From the NCBI RefSeq assembly GCF_006149045.1, contig NZ_VBSN01000073.1, forward strand, positions 124,001-188,000: DNA of 64,000 nt, written 5' to 3'. Each line of letters starts with the position of its first letter. The stretch's first letter is position 1. The stretch is from Dyadobacter flavalbus (lineage in GTDB: Bacteria; Bacteroidota; Bacteroidia; Cytophagales; Spirosomataceae). Shown here one piece after another: positions 50,720 to 59,508 of the stretch. The notes under the pieces were generated by a model. The model had not been told where the DNA came from. It was given only the letters and a program-made list of their open reading frames with translations, and made no database searches. Both the position numbers and the translations under genes were made by a program.

Positions 50720-50760
50720 ACAAAAGCCTGCATGTGAGCAGGTCACATGCAGGCTTTTGT
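50720..50760 (-). terminator. Strong hairpin terminator after the cytochrome c sugar-dehydrogenase gene
   Basis: Arms at 50720-50737 and 50743-50760 are a perfect 18-base inverted repeat around a 5-base loop. It lies 18 bases after the stop of the gene at 50779 on the minus strand, with T-rich sequence beyond it. The symmetric end bases also give some T-run in the other direction. Confidence 0.9.
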
Positions 50761-50778
50761 ACGGATTTCAGAGATTCC

Positions 50779-53430
50779 CTATTTTTTCTGTTTGGAAAGA
50801 AAAGTAATCAGGGAAGCAAACTCCTCGTATGAAAGTTCGTTGGCCAGGCCGGACGGCATCATGGAAGTTTCCATTTCCTTGCGTGAAACAATTTCCGAAG
50901 TTTTTATCGTATAAACCTGCCCCGTAATATCGCGCATTACAAGCTTGTCTGCAGATTCTTCCGAAATGAATCCCATGTAGTTTTTATCACCTTTGGCTGT
51001 TACCATAACGGTTGCAAACCCTTGTGAAATGGAAGCATTGGGTTTAAGAATGGATTCCGCAATTTGCTCGCGCGTCATAATGGAACCGATTTGTCCCATA
51101 AACGGGCCTTTCATTACTTCACCTTTGCTGATGCTGTGGCAGGCAACGCAGCCCTGTTTGGTAAAAAGTGTTTTGCCCATGGCAGGATCGCCGTTGATTT
51201 TTGCCATAGCCAGCATCACATCTTCAATCGATGATTCCCCAACCTGGCCTTTTTTGTTCCTGATTTTTTCAAGATCCACTTTTACCTCTTCCTTTGCAAC
51301 CGCTTTTTCTTCTCCGCCAAATTCAGTGATTTCCATGCGGTGACGGCTGTTCAAATCAGCAAAAAGCTGCTTGTCCTTTTCATTGGCCTGCTTCCATTCC
51401 TGCATCAGAAAATCCTTGATGCTGCCGGACGATTCCCAGGTCACTGCTTTATAATAAGGTCCGTGCGTATCCGGTCTTGTGCTCCACCACCACGAGCCGT
51501 CATAATCCGCTTCTTTTTTATAAAGTCTGGAAAGTGTAACCAAAATCTGGTTTTTCAGTTTCTCATCTTTCGACTGTTTGTAAGCGGAAATCAGTCCGTT
51601 TACTGCTTTCGGATCATGCATGTAACGCAAAGCCCACAATGCAATCGTTGCATTTTCAGAATGGATCGCGCTTACACAGGCGTCTACCGCATTCAGGCTC
51701 ACAAGTGATCTTACCGCGATATGGGCCGGAATAATAGCAGCATTCGGTGTGGCATGCGGACCTTCCGTTCCCAGTGCAGGTGCAACAAAAGAAGCCGGAA
51801 CTTTCACCTTTAACAATTCCTTTGCAGCTTCCGGCCGGCCAAGCCTGCCAAGGCCAACGCTTGCAGCAATCCTTACGCGTTCGGAAGGATCATTAAGACC
51901 TTTCAGAAATGGTTCAACGGGCACATTTTTCAGATTTGTTTTTCTGTCGGCCAGCGCGCGGAGTGCAAATTCCCGGACGTCATTGTCGGCCGTCAGCTTT
52001 ACAAGATTTTCATTTCCACCGGCTCCGGCAAGCTGCGTATAGGTAAAAATCCCGGCTACACGTGCATAAAGCGGGTTGTTTTTATCGGATGCAATGTTCC
52101 AGGTTTCTTTTGCCGCATCTTTGGCGTTGCGTGCGATCAGTTCCTGCTGTGCAGCCAGCCTCGCCACCGCGCTTTCTGATGTAAGCATACGGGCAAGTTC
52201 CTTAACTGAAGCTTTGTTTACATCCGCAGGTTTTTTGTAAACCCAGTTTTTGGGAACCGCACGGACTACAAATCCTTTGCCCGGATTTCCCGAATATCCC
52301 GCGCCGTCCCATGCCGACAGATAAACGCGCCCTGAAGCATCAATATCCAGATCGGTGATTTGTGCAAGTTTTATAAATTCCTCTTCTTTCTGCTGAAAGC
52401 TCGGACCATCCGGCGTTACGCGGTGAATGTAAAGCTGATTTCTTCCCCAATCCGCCATCATCGGCACCTTGTTGAATTTGGCAGGCCATGTCGGATCATC
52501 CAGAAACAAAGCCCCGGTTCCGGAACCTCCGCCCAGATCAACCAGCGCAGGAATGATTTCATCTGTAAAATGCTGGAACAAAACAGGGTAACCATATTCT
52601 CCGGACTGGATCTGGTTACTGAAACGGATGTTCCAGCCTCCTCCGTCGTTCGTATTTCCTCTTGTGAAAATATTCATGTAAGGATCAATGGCCACGTCAT
52701 AAATGTTGCGCATACCGTGCGTGTATACTTCCATTTCGGTACCATCCGGCCTCACTCTCACAATCCCGCCGCCAAGCTGCGTCATTTTTTTTCCGGAACG
52801 GTCAACGGCATCATGAAAGCCGAAATCACCGACCGCAATGTAAATCCAGCCGTCAATTCCCATTCTGATTCCGTTTGTGGCATGGTCTGTGCCGCGGCTT
52901 TGCAGGAATTTGGGTGAACTGATATTCTGAATCAGCGGGCTTGAAGGGCCGTCGGCAACGCCGTCATGGTTTTTATCCTCAAAAACCACAAGGTCCATTC
53001 CGGAAGCAATGCCGGTCTGCGCGGAGAATGTTGTATGCAGCACAAATACTTTGTCGCCCTGGGAAATAATGCCGCGCGGATTGTCAACTCTGGCAAAAAC
53101 GGTGTGCTTGTCCATTTTTCCGTCATTGTTGCTGTCTGTCAATTTAACAATACTTCCTTTGCCGGGTTCTTTTCCGAGCGATCCCATCATATCCACACCC
53201 ACGTACACTTCACCCGTAGGCGCAACCGCCAGACAAGCCGGGCTCGGCGTAATATCAGGGCCTGTAAAAGGTGTAATATTAATCTCTTCCGGCCAGCTGG
53301 TGGCATTCCGCATGGAATCGGTTTTCAGCAGCATTCTGTTTTCTGCCGCACTTTCGGATAGTCTGTCAACAGGCGCAGACCAGAAAAAAACCAGAAATGC
53401 AGCAAACACGCTTAATGTAATTTTTAACAT
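50779..53430 (-). CDS. Sugar dehydrogenase-like beta-propeller, HEAT and cytochrome c fusion (PVC-type heme-binding protein)
   Basis: This 883-residue protein has a signal peptide (MLKITLSVFAAFLVFFWSAP). A six-bladed GSDH-like propeller (about 50-400) follows with LAVAPTGEVYVGVDMMG, DHATNGIRMGIDGWIYIAVGDFGFHDA and GTEMEVYTHGMRNIYDVAID. A HEAT-like helical region covers about 410-640, and a C-terminal cytochrome c has CVACH at 761-765, with Met candidates in KGPFMGQIGSIMTRE. The family is common in Planctomycetes and Bacteroidota carbohydrate-degrading genes and is thought to oxidise a sugar-like substrate in the periplasm and pass electrons to a cytochrome; the substrate is unknown. It is a single-gene unit with its own terminator. 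Its upstream gap (53431-53558) separates it from the LysR gene on the same strand. Confidence 0.88.
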   Translation of the reverse strand: MLKITLSVFAAFLVFFWSAPVDRLSESAAENRMLLKTDSMRNATSWPEEINITPFTGPDITPSPACLAVAPTGEVYVGVDMMGSLGKEPGKGSIVKLTDSNNDGKMDKHTVFARVDNPRGIISQGDKVFVLHTTFSAQTGIASGMDLVVFEDKNHDGVADGPSSPLIQNISSPKFLQSRGTDHATNGIRMGIDGWIYIAVGDFGFHDAVDRSGKKMTQLGGGIVRVRPDGTEMEVYTHGMRNIYDVAIDPYMNIFTRGNTNDGGGWNIRFSNQIQSGEYGYPVLFQHFTDEIIPALVDLGGGSGTGALFLDDPTWPAKFNKVPMMADWGRNQLYIHRVTPDGPSFQQKEEEFIKLAQITDLDIDASGRVYLSAWDGAGYSGNPGKGFVVRAVPKNWVYKKPADVNKASVKELARMLTSESAVARLAAQQELIARNAKDAAKETWNIASDKNNPLYARVAGIFTYTQLAGAGGNENLVKLTADNDVREFALRALADRKTNLKNVPVEPFLKGLNDPSERVRIAASVGLGRLGRPEAAKELLKVKVPASFVAPALGTEGPHATPNAAIIPAHIAVRSLVSLNAVDACVSAIHSENATIALWALRYMHDPKAVNGLISAYKQSKDEKLKNQILVTLSRLYKKEADYDGSWWWSTRPDTHGPYYKAVTWESSGSIKDFLMQEWKQANEKDKQLFADLNSRHRMEITEFGGEEKAVAKEEVKVDLEKIRNKKGQVGESSIEDVMLAMAKINGDPAMGKTLFTKQGCVACHSISKGEVMKGPFMGQIGSIMTREQIAESILKPNASISQGFATVMVTAKGDKNYMGFISEESADKLVMRDITGQVYTIKTSEIVSRKEMETSMMPSGLANELSYEEFASLITFLSKQKK

Positions 53431-53558
53431 AAATAAATGGGACGTAAAAGGCCATACAATGCATACAGCCTGTATTTAAAGAAAAGGAACGTTTGATTAC
53501 AAAATAGTACAAATGGGATAACTACTCAAAATTTATTCAAGGATTCTTGTTTAACCAA

Positions 53559-54452
53559 CTATTGCAACTGAATTCTCGCAAATTTCATGAAAAGCTCGGG
53601 CAGTGCCTCATGCTGGCCGTGCAGCACCGTGAAATAAAAATATCGTTCGATATTCAGCCCTTCCACGTCTATAATGCGGCATTCCTTATGATGCAGCTCT
53701 TTCAAAACGGCATGGACCGAAAGGAATGCCATGCTGTCGGAATGCAGCATGTACAGTTTCATGCTTTCACTGCCGCCCAGCTGCATTTCACTGTTCAGGT
53801 CGGAAAGGCTGATGCCGATTTCCTTGAGAGCATGTGCAATAACTTCCAGCGTTCCCGAACCCGGTTCGCGTAAAAGCAGCGGAATCTGTTTCAGTTTTTC
53901 AGGCTTTATCACAGCGGTTGTAACCAGCGGATTTTGAATGGCCGCCACCAGCACGATTTCATCTTTCAGGAACTCGGTATATTTGATCGCTGCATTTTTG
54001 GAATACCCTTCAATCACGCCGAGATCAATTTCCTTGTCCTGAAGTGCCTGCTCTATTTCTTCCGTGTTTTTGATTGTAAGCGTAATTTCCAGATTGCGGA
54101 ATTTCCTGTGAAAAGCAGCAAGGATCGGCGGCAGGATATACTGTGCAGCCGTTGTACTGGCACCCAGCCTCAGTTTACCGCTATGGCGCTGCGACAAGGT
54201 ATTGATTTCAAATTCAAGGTTACGGTAAATTTCAAAGATCTGCTCGCTGTGCTGTAAAAGGATTTCTCCCGCTGCGGTCAGCTTGATCCGGGAGCCGTTC
54301 CGGTCAAAAAGTTTTGTTTTCAGCTGGTTTTCCAGTTCATGGATGTGCTTGGTTACGGCAGGCTGCGTGATAAACAGTTCCGCCGCCGCCTTTGTAAAGT
54401 TCAGGCGTTTTGCAACGGTATGAAAAACGTGTAACCTAAAATCAAAAACCAT
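53559..54452 (-). CDS. LysR-family transcriptional regulator
   Basis: This 297-residue protein has the N-terminal winged helix-turn-helix (FTKAAAELFITQPAVTKHIHELENQLKTKLFDR) and a periplasmic-binding-like effector domain (GKLRLGASTTAAQYILPPILAAF, LLREPGSGTLEVIAHAL). It resembles the CysB/CbbR-like branch, but no effector can be read from the sequence. LysR regulators often act on a divergent gene; the nearest plus-strand gene is the Hsp20 gene 355 bases away, which is not a usual target. The downstream gene on the same strand is the cytochrome c dehydrogenase, 128 bases on. I cannot choose between these as targets. Confidence 0.92.
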   Translation of the reverse strand: MVFDFRLHVFHTVAKRLNFTKAAAELFITQPAVTKHIHELENQLKTKLFDRNGSRIKLTAAGEILLQHSEQIFEIYRNLEFEINTLSQRHSGKLRLGASTTAAQYILPPILAAFHRKFRNLEITLTIKNTEEIEQALQDKEIDLGVIEGYSKNAAIKYTEFLKDEIVLVAAIQNPLVTTAVIKPEKLKQIPLLLREPGSGTLEVIAHALKEIGISLSDLNSEMQLGGSESMKLYMLHSDSMAFLSVHAVLKELHHKECRIIDVEGLNIERYFYFTVLHGQHEALPELFMKFARIQLQ

Positions 54453-54807
54453 TGTAAATTTTAAAACACCCGCAGAAATTCTTCAGTTAAAATCCTGCAT
54501 TCATTTTTATACAGCTTTCCAATAATACGGTTTTAAACCTTACCATTTGCCGGCATGCGTTGAAAACAGATTGAAAACACCAGGTAAAACCGGATAGCAT
54601 ATGACATTTTTTACTGGAAAATCATTGTTTAAACGTCAGATAAGCCTTTTTTACGCATGAAAAACTGAAAATGTGACAGATCAAAATGTCAATTTTTCAG
54701 CTTGGTGTTTTTGGTACGGAATTTAATATTTATGCTGTATGAATGTTTAATACTTTCATTTACTTATTAGATAATTTATTATTTAACAATTAAAACAGGA
54801 GGTAATT
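54453..54807. promoter_or_regulatory. Divergent AT-rich region between LysR and Hsp20 genes
   Basis: These 355 bases have no convincing gene. Both promoters should be here. The last 100 bases before the Hsp20 gene are strongly AT-rich (TTAGATAATTTATTATTTAA). I looked for a CIRCE element and found none; I see no clear LysR T-N11-A box either. Confidence 0.4.
54797..54802 (+). promoter_or_regulatory. Canonical Shine-Dalgarno of the Hsp20 gene
   Basis: AGGAGG lies 5 bases before the ATG at 54808. This is unusual in this window and suggests strong translation initiation when the heat-shock gene is induced. Confidence 0.8.
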
Positions 54808-55257
54808 ATGTCACTCATCAGAAAAAACAGGGATATGTTCCCCGTATTTCCGGCTTTATTTGATGATTTTTTAAGCCGTGATCTTTTCAACTGGAACCAG
54901 TCGAATTTTTCATCCACAAGCACAACGGTTCCCGCTGTAAACATCCGCGAATCGGAAGAAAGTTTTGAAGTGGAAATGGCTTCGCCGGGCATGGATAAAA
55001 AGGATTTCAATATTCGTCTGGACGGCAATACTTTGACTATTTCTTCCACCAAGGAAAATAATCAGGAAGAAAATAAAGAGAACTATTCAAGAAAAGAATT
55101 CAGTTATCAGTCTTTCCAGAGAACATTTGTTCTTCCCAAAGATGTAGTTGATGAAGACCGCATCAGTGCTCAATATGAGAACGGACTTCTGAAACTGGTG
55201 ATTCCGAAGAAGGAAGAAGCCAAACAAAAAGGTCCCCGATTAATTGAAATATCATAA
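54808..55257 (+). CDS. Hsp20/alpha-crystallin small heat-shock protein
   Basis: This 149-residue protein has an N-terminal arm (FPVFPALFDDFLSRDLFNWN), an alpha-crystallin domain (about 42-140) with VNIRESEESFEVEMASPGMDKKDFNIRLDGNTL, YSRKEFSYQSFQRTFVLP and the A-x-x-x-n-G-v-L element AQYENGLLKLVIPKKEE. The C-terminus carries a weak I-x-I-like RLIEIS tail. Small heat-shock proteins hold unfolding proteins without ATP. The gene has a strong Shine-Dalgarno and its own bidirectional terminator, and is divergent from the LysR gene. Heat or osmotic induction is expected but no operator is visible. Confidence 0.93.
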   Translation: MSLIRKNRDMFPVFPALFDDFLSRDLFNWNQSNFSSTSTTVPAVNIRESEESFEVEMASPGMDKKDFNIRLDGNTLTISSTKENNQEENKENYSRKEFSYQSFQRTFVLPKDVVDEDRISAQYENGLLKLVIPKKEEAKQKGPRLIEIS

Positions 55258-55260
55258 TAT

Positions 55261-55303
55261 ATAAAAAGGCAAGAGGCTCGCATTGAGCCTCTTGCCTTTT
55301 TAT
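55261..55303. terminator. Bidirectional hairpin terminator between Hsp20 and NTF2-like genes
   Basis: A perfect 19-base inverted repeat (55261-55279 and 55285-55303) encloses a 5-base loop. It has A and T runs on its two outer sides, so it can end transcription in both directions. It lies 3 bases after the Hsp20 stop and 23 bases from the convergent stop at 55326. Confidence 0.93.
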
Positions 55304-55325
55304 ATAAATAATAATTTTTCAGGCA

Positions 55326-55784
55326 TCATACTGCAATTTTCACAGCCTGCCTCGCAATCAGAATCCATTTCCCTCCTTGCTTATGCCATACCTGCAGCAC
55401 TTTCAGATTCGCTGATCCGGGCGATTTGCCAGCATCGAGCGTTTCTGCAGTAAAAACATGACGAACAATGGCCGCATCGCCGGTGATTTTGATCGTCTGC
55501 TCAGTCAGATCAATTTTCTGAAAGTTGAACTTCCCGCTCATCAGCGAAGCTGTAAAAGTCGCCTGGTCTTCCACAAGTCCGTTGGAATGGCCGTAGCTCA
55601 GGTCTTTGGAAACCAGCTTTGAAAGTTCATTTTCCTGCGGGTCAACAAGCTGCACACGCAGGGCTTCCACAGCTTTGGCTACTTCGGCCTCCTCTTTTCC
55701 TTGTGCAAACGCATTGGAAATATTGAATGTCAAAAATGAAATCAAAATAAAAATGCTGCGGAAAACGGAATAATGGTTTATCAT
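55326..55784 (-). CDS. Secreted NTF2-like (DUF4440-type) protein
   Basis: This 152-residue protein has a signal peptide (FRSIFILISFLTFNISNAFA before QGKEE) and an NTF2/SnoaL-like fold: VAKAVEALRVQLVDPQENELSKLVS, DLSYGHSNGLVEDQATFTASL, DAAIVRHVFTAETLDAG and VLQVWHKQGGKWILIARQAVK. DUF4440 proteins are found in many bacteria and often lack a proven activity; some bind small steroids or ketones. The His and Asp usually in the pocket cannot be judged here. It converges on the Hsp20 gene, sharing the terminator. Secretion sets it apart from cytoplasmic NTF2-like proteins. Confidence 0.82.
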   Translation of the reverse strand: MINHYSVFRSIFILISFLTFNISNAFAQGKEEAEVAKAVEALRVQLVDPQENELSKLVSKDLSYGHSNGLVEDQATFTASLMSGKFNFQKIDLTEQTIKITGDAAIVRHVFTAETLDAGKSPGSANLKVLQVWHKQGGKWILIARQAVKIAV

Positions 55785-55956
55785 ATCTGGTGTAAAAAAT
55801 GGCTTAAAATTAGGTTTCTTATACTAACGTGTCCGATTCGTTTTTCTTTACTTCTGCTTGAATGATTTTGCTTTTTGGGCTAATTAAGAAAAGGTTATGA
55901 AAAATAAATCAGACTATCCGACTTATAGCTTGAATTCTTGATTATACACTTTACAA

Positions 55957-56415
55957 TTACTCAAGTAACCCTTTCATTTTCAAATCATCCAACACCAATC
56001 TGGCTACGTCCGAAACCTTTTCCCGGTCTGACCAGGAAAGCCATACAACTTCTTCAATCTCGGCAGCAGGCACCATTTCGCCGTTTCCGGAAGCCGTGTA
56101 GCAGCGCATATTCACCATAATGCCTTCCGGCTGACCGTGTGCCTGCGCACGGAATTCGCCGTAAAACCGAACAGAAGCCGGATCCAGTTTCAGCGTCAGT
56201 TCTTCTTTAATTTCCCTGACAAGTGCTTCCGAATCCGTTTCGCCGGGTTCGCGCTTGCCGCCGGGAATGTAATAGATATCGCGTCCTTTGCTGCGTGCCG
56301 CCAGGATTTTTTTATCTTGTAACTTTATAAAGGCCAGTTTATCAATCATTTCAAAAGCTTTTTTCTTTTCGGTAAACATAGCAAAATTGTGCTGCTTAGC
56401 GGCATGTTCATTCAT
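55957..56415 (-). CDS. NUDIX hydrolase
   Basis: This protein of up to 152 residues has the Nudix box GGKREPGETDSEALVREIKEEL (GX5EX7REUXEEXGU), split around residues 50-72 in a fold that hydrolyses nucleoside diphosphates linked to X. The N-terminus is uncertain: the ATG at 56415 gives MNEHAAKQHNF, while an internal ATG at 56349 (MIDKLAFIKLQDKKIL) fits the family better and would give 130 residues. It resembles NUDIX enzymes of the MutT type, but the substrate is not determinable. It lies between the NTF2-like and the lipoprotein genes, on the minus strand, with no obvious partner. Confidence 0.88.
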   Translation of the reverse strand: MNEHAAKQHNFAMFTEKKKAFEMIDKLAFIKLQDKKILAARSKGRDIYYIPGGKREPGETDSEALVREIKEELTLKLDPASVRFYGEFRAQAHGQPEGIMVNMRCYTASGNGEMVPAAEIEEVVWLSWSDREKVSDVARLVLDDLKMKGLLE

Positions 56416-56593
56416 CGCAAGTCAAGCTGCCGTAACTGTTGAATTCCATATTTGTTTATAATAAAAACTTTCCAACTATTTTCCGTTCAGTCAGGTCTTG
56501 CTACTATAAGCCGGCAGGTTTAAAAAGCAACTTGTTTTACTGTAATGTTTTTACTCAGGAATTACTTTCAACCCATTTCCAACCATTACGCTC

Positions 56594-56959
56594 ATGAAAA
56601 ACATTGATTTCAAAGGCAGGATTCTGTCATTTCTTTCGATAACTGTACTGCTGTTTGCTTTATCCTGCCAGAAAGAAGATCCGAAGCCCGATTGCGGCTG
56701 TGACGGGAAAACTTACAAAAAAGTGGAAAATGCAAAAGCCGTTTATCACGGTAATGGGGTTTTTACAATAGCCAAAGAAGCTTCGTCAGGAAATATTTAT
56801 ACAGTTGCCTGCAAAGCGGACTCGGCTTGGCAAAAAAGTGCTGATCTGAAAATCCCGGATTATATCATCAGCGGCAATCTCAAATCAAATTGTTCCTTTG
56901 AGATAACACTGATTGCGCTGCCTGACTACATCCAGATTACTGCCATAAAAAAGCTATAA
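56594..56959 (+). CDS. Hypothetical small lipoprotein
   Basis: This 121-residue protein has a lipoprotein signal (ILSFLSITVLLFALSC with lipobox ALSC near residues 22-25). It is followed by QKEDPKPDCGCDGKTYKKV, a CXC pair that may bind metal or form a disulfide, then a short beta-rich domain (AVYHGNGVFTIAKE, IISGNLKSNCSFEITLIALPDYIQI). Four Cys residues remain after the lipid Cys. I do not recognise a family; related small lipoproteins occur across Bacteroidota. It is a single gene converging on the GNAT gene. Confidence 0.75.
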   Translation: MKNIDFKGRILSFLSITVLLFALSCQKEDPKPDCGCDGKTYKKVENAKAVYHGNGVFTIAKEASSGNIYTVACKADSAWQKSADLKIPDYIISGNLKSNCSFEITLIALPDYIQITAIKKL

Positions 56960-56982
56960 GCAACGCTGTAAAATCCGGTTTA

Positions 56983-57441
56983 TCAACTCCTGTTTAACAG
57001 CTTTTCAAAGCAAACGCTGTTTTCTACACCGATGTATTGGCCGTAATTCGGAATTTGCCGGTAACCGCATTTTTCATACAGTGCAATGGCGTCGGGTTGT
57101 CTTTTTCCCGTTTCCAAAACGCATTTTTTAAACGATATTTCACCGGCCCAGCTTTCCAGTTCGGACAGGATTTTTCTCGCAATTCCTTTGTTCCTGCATT
57201 CCGGCGAAACGTACATGCGCTTCACTTCCATGGCATCGTCATCAAACGCTTTTATGGCGCCGCAGCCGACCGGCTTTTCATTTTCATAAGCCAGCACAAC
57301 ATGCCTGATTTTGTCCACTTTATTGTATTGCGAGTAAAACGAATGATCGTCACCGTCTGTTACCGCAAGGTATGCATCCAGCGATTTTACGAGTGCCATA
57401 AAATCCGGATTGTCGGAATCGGTTCTTTTTAGAATAATCAT
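56983..57441 (-). CDS. GNAT family N-acetyltransferase
   Basis: From the ATG at 57441 the product is 152 residues and has the GNAT core: VVLAYENEKPVGCGAIKAFD, EVKRMYVSPECRNKGIARKILSELESWA (the acetyl-CoA binding RxxGxG/A element is CRNKGIA), and a C-terminal ALYEKCGYRQIPNYGQY. Enzymes of this size acetylate small molecules, antibiotics or proteins; the substrate is not evident. A start at 57468 would only add residues with little family support. It converges on the lipoprotein gene with a 23-base gap between stops. Confidence 0.88.
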   Translation of the reverse strand: MIILKRTDSDNPDFMALVKSLDAYLAVTDGDDHSFYSQYNKVDKIRHVVLAYENEKPVGCGAIKAFDDDAMEVKRMYVSPECRNKGIARKILSELESWAGEISFKKCVLETGKRQPDAIALYEKCGYRQIPNYGQYIGVENSVCFEKLLNRS

Positions 57442-57574
57442 GATTGATTGACTGTGTGTGTTGATCAAAATACTTTACAGCTTAAAAATGCCGTTAATTT
57501 AAGCAACATTTTTTTTAAGCTTAATTTTTATCAACGGGTTTTTTATTAAAAAAGCGAACCAAAACCGACTCTGT

Positions 57575-58876
57575 TTAACGCAATTCTTCCAGCTCCACCA
57601 CTTTGGCCGTTTTCGTAAGCAAATGAATAATCAGCCATGCTACAAGATAAGTACAGCCGCAGATCGTAAAAATGATGTTGTAACCGCCGGCAAGGTTTCC
57701 CGCAGCTTTGTAGGTGTCCAGCAAACTGCCGATCAGAATCGGAAACAGAATACCGCCGACGGCTCCGGCCATGCCGCCGATACCGACTACCGAACTCACC
57801 GCCTGTTTGGGAAACAAATCCGAAGGCAGGGTAAAAACATTCGTAGCCCACGCCTGATGCAGCGCCACGGCCAGACTGATCAAGCCGACGGCAGCCCAGA
57901 CGTTTCCTGCAAACTGGATCAGAATGACGGACAGTTCAAGAAATGCAAATGCAAGCAAAACCGTTTTCCGGGCTTTCAAAGTCGGCCAGCCTTTTTTGAT
58001 CAGCCAAGATGACAAATAGCCTCCGCCGATACTTCCGACCGTCGTCGCGGTATAAATCAGCATCAGTTCCAGACTGGGTTTTTTAAGGTCAAGATTAAAA
58101 GTCGATGCAAAGTAGGAAGGCAGCCAGAACAGAAAAAACCAGTAAATAGGGTCAATAAGCCCTTTTCCGGTAATATATGCCCACGTTTGCGGGAATGTAA
58201 AAAGCTTGATCCACTGCACCGGCTGTTTTTCAGCTTCCTTCTCATCCTGCTCCTGCCCGCTTGTGATGTAATGCAGTTCCTCGGCGCTGAGCCTTTTCTG
58301 CTTTGAAGGAATGTCGTAATAAATAAGCCAGAAAACCAGCCATACAAAACCCAGTGCGCCCGTAATCCAGAATACTTCCTGCCAGCCGTAATAACTCAAA
58401 ATCCAGGGCACCAGTAAAAGCGCAACGACTACACCAATGCTCGTTCCGGCGTTAAAAAGCCCGGTTGCCAGTGCACGCTCCTTTTTGGGAAACCATTCCG
58501 CGACCGTTTTGACAGCAGCCGGATAATTCCCGGCTTCGCCCAAACCCAATCCAACGCGCGCAAGGCCAAACCCGAACGCACTCCGGGCAACGGCATGCAG
58601 CATACCGGCAACACTCCAGAAAATGATTGTAATGGAATAACCCGTTTTGGTCCCGATTTTATCAATAAGCCAGCCGAAAAGCAGCAGCCCGACGGCATAA
58701 GCCGCCGTAAAAGCCATGACAATCCGCGCAAAATCGGTTTCAGTCCACACAAATTCCTTTTCCAGAATGGGTTTCAGCAAACCGATAATCTGCCGGTCGA
58801 GGTAATTGATTGTCGTTGCCGTGAAAAGCAAGATCACAATGATCCAGCGGTAATTCCCGGAAGTTCCATTTTGCAT
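57575..58876 (-). CDS. MFS transporter, hexuronate/aldonate family (ExuT-like)
   Basis: This 433-residue protein has 12 membrane segments in two halves with the MFS cytoplasmic loop FGWLIDKIGTKTGYS and the anion:cation symporter features RVGLGLGEAGNYPAAVKTVAEWFPKKERALATGLFNAG. It resembles the ACS family ExuT/GudP/DgoT transporters of hexuronates, glucarate and galactonate. Its ATG overlaps the TGA of the aldolase gene by one base (TGATG), and it is the last gene of the kinase-aldolase-transporter operon. The pairing with a galactonate-type kinase favours D-galactonate, galacturonate or a related sugar acid. The inner membrane is the site of action. Confidence 0.88.
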   Translation of the reverse strand: MQNGTSGNYRWIIVILLFTATTINYLDRQIIGLLKPILEKEFVWTETDFARIVMAFTAAYAVGLLLFGWLIDKIGTKTGYSITIIFWSVAGMLHAVARSAFGFGLARVGLGLGEAGNYPAAVKTVAEWFPKKERALATGLFNAGTSIGVVVALLLVPWILSYYGWQEVFWITGALGFVWLVFWLIYYDIPSKQKRLSAEELHYITSGQEQDEKEAEKQPVQWIKLFTFPQTWAYITGKGLIDPIYWFFLFWLPSYFASTFNLDLKKPSLELMLIYTATTVGSIGGGYLSSWLIKKGWPTLKARKTVLLAFAFLELSVILIQFAGNVWAAVGLISLAVALHQAWATNVFTLPSDLFPKQAVSSVVGIGGMAGAVGGILFPILIGSLLDTYKAAGNLAGGYNIIFTICGCTYLVAWLIIHLLTKTAKVVELEELR

Positions 58877-59508
58877 CAGACGGAGAGTTTGCTGTGAAAT
58901 TGCCGGAAATGCGTTTTCAGCGCATCCCAGTTTTTTTCCTGAATCAGTTTTTTGTCAAATAGCTGTCCGCCGATGCCGAGGCCGTTGGCACCGGCTTTCA
59001 GGAATGCAGCCATGTTTTCAAGGCTTACGCCGCCGGTCGGAAGCAGTTTCAGCTGATTCATGGGCGCTTTCAGGTCTTTAATGTATTCAGGCCCGAGCGA
59101 AGTGGCCGGATAAATTTTCACCATACTGGCACCCAGCGTCCAGGCATTGTAAATTTCCGTAGGCGTAAATGCGCCCGGAAAAACGGGAATATTTTTTTTG
59201 ACACAGGATTTGATCACTTTTTTGCTGATGACCGGCGTCACGATAAACTGCGCACCCGCTTCCAGCGCCTCTTCCAGATCATCTTTGGTACAAACCGTTC
59301 CCGCGCCGATATTCAGGCCTTCGCTTTCATTTTCAAGCGCATACCGGATCATTTTGGCAGCGTCGGGCGTATTCATGGTGATTTCAACGGTTGTCAGTCC
59401 GGCTTCGCGGAAAATAGGAAGTATCCGTACCAGGTCTTCCATTGCAACGTTGCGGATAATGCCGACAAGCGGTGCCTTTTGGAACAGCTCCCAGGAAAAT
59501 TTACTCAT
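58876..59508 (-). CDS. 2-dehydro-3-deoxy-phosphogluconate/phosphogalactonate aldolase (KDPG family)
   Basis: This 210-residue class I aldolase has the active-site Glu in TTVEITMNTPDA, GAGTVCTKDDLEEALEAGAQFIVTP and the Schiff-base Lys in ASMVKIYPATSLGP (family LFPA in most KDPG aldolases). PTGGVSLENMAAFLKAGANGLGIGG closes the barrel. It cleaves 2-keto-3-deoxy-6-phospho sugar acids to pyruvate and glyceraldehyde-3-phosphate. KDPG and KDPGal aldolases are the same family; the neighbouring kinase makes the galacto form more likely. Its start overlaps the kinase end by four bases and its end overlaps the transporter start by one, so the trio is one operon. Confidence 0.9.
   Translation of the reverse strand: MSKFSWELFQKAPLVGIIRNVAMEDLVRILPIFREAGLTTVEITMNTPDAAKMIRYALENESEGLNIGAGTVCTKDDLEEALEAGAQFIVTPVISKKVIKSCVKKNIPVFPGAFTPTEIYNAWTLGASMVKIYPATSLGPEYIKDLKAPMNQLKLLPTGGVSLENMAAFLKAGANGLGIGGQLFDKKLIQEKNWDALKTHFRQFHSKLSV

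Noticed and set aside
54453..54807. CIRCE or other heat-shock operator before the Hsp20 gene
   Set aside because: I searched for the TTAGCACTC inverted repeat and found no match.
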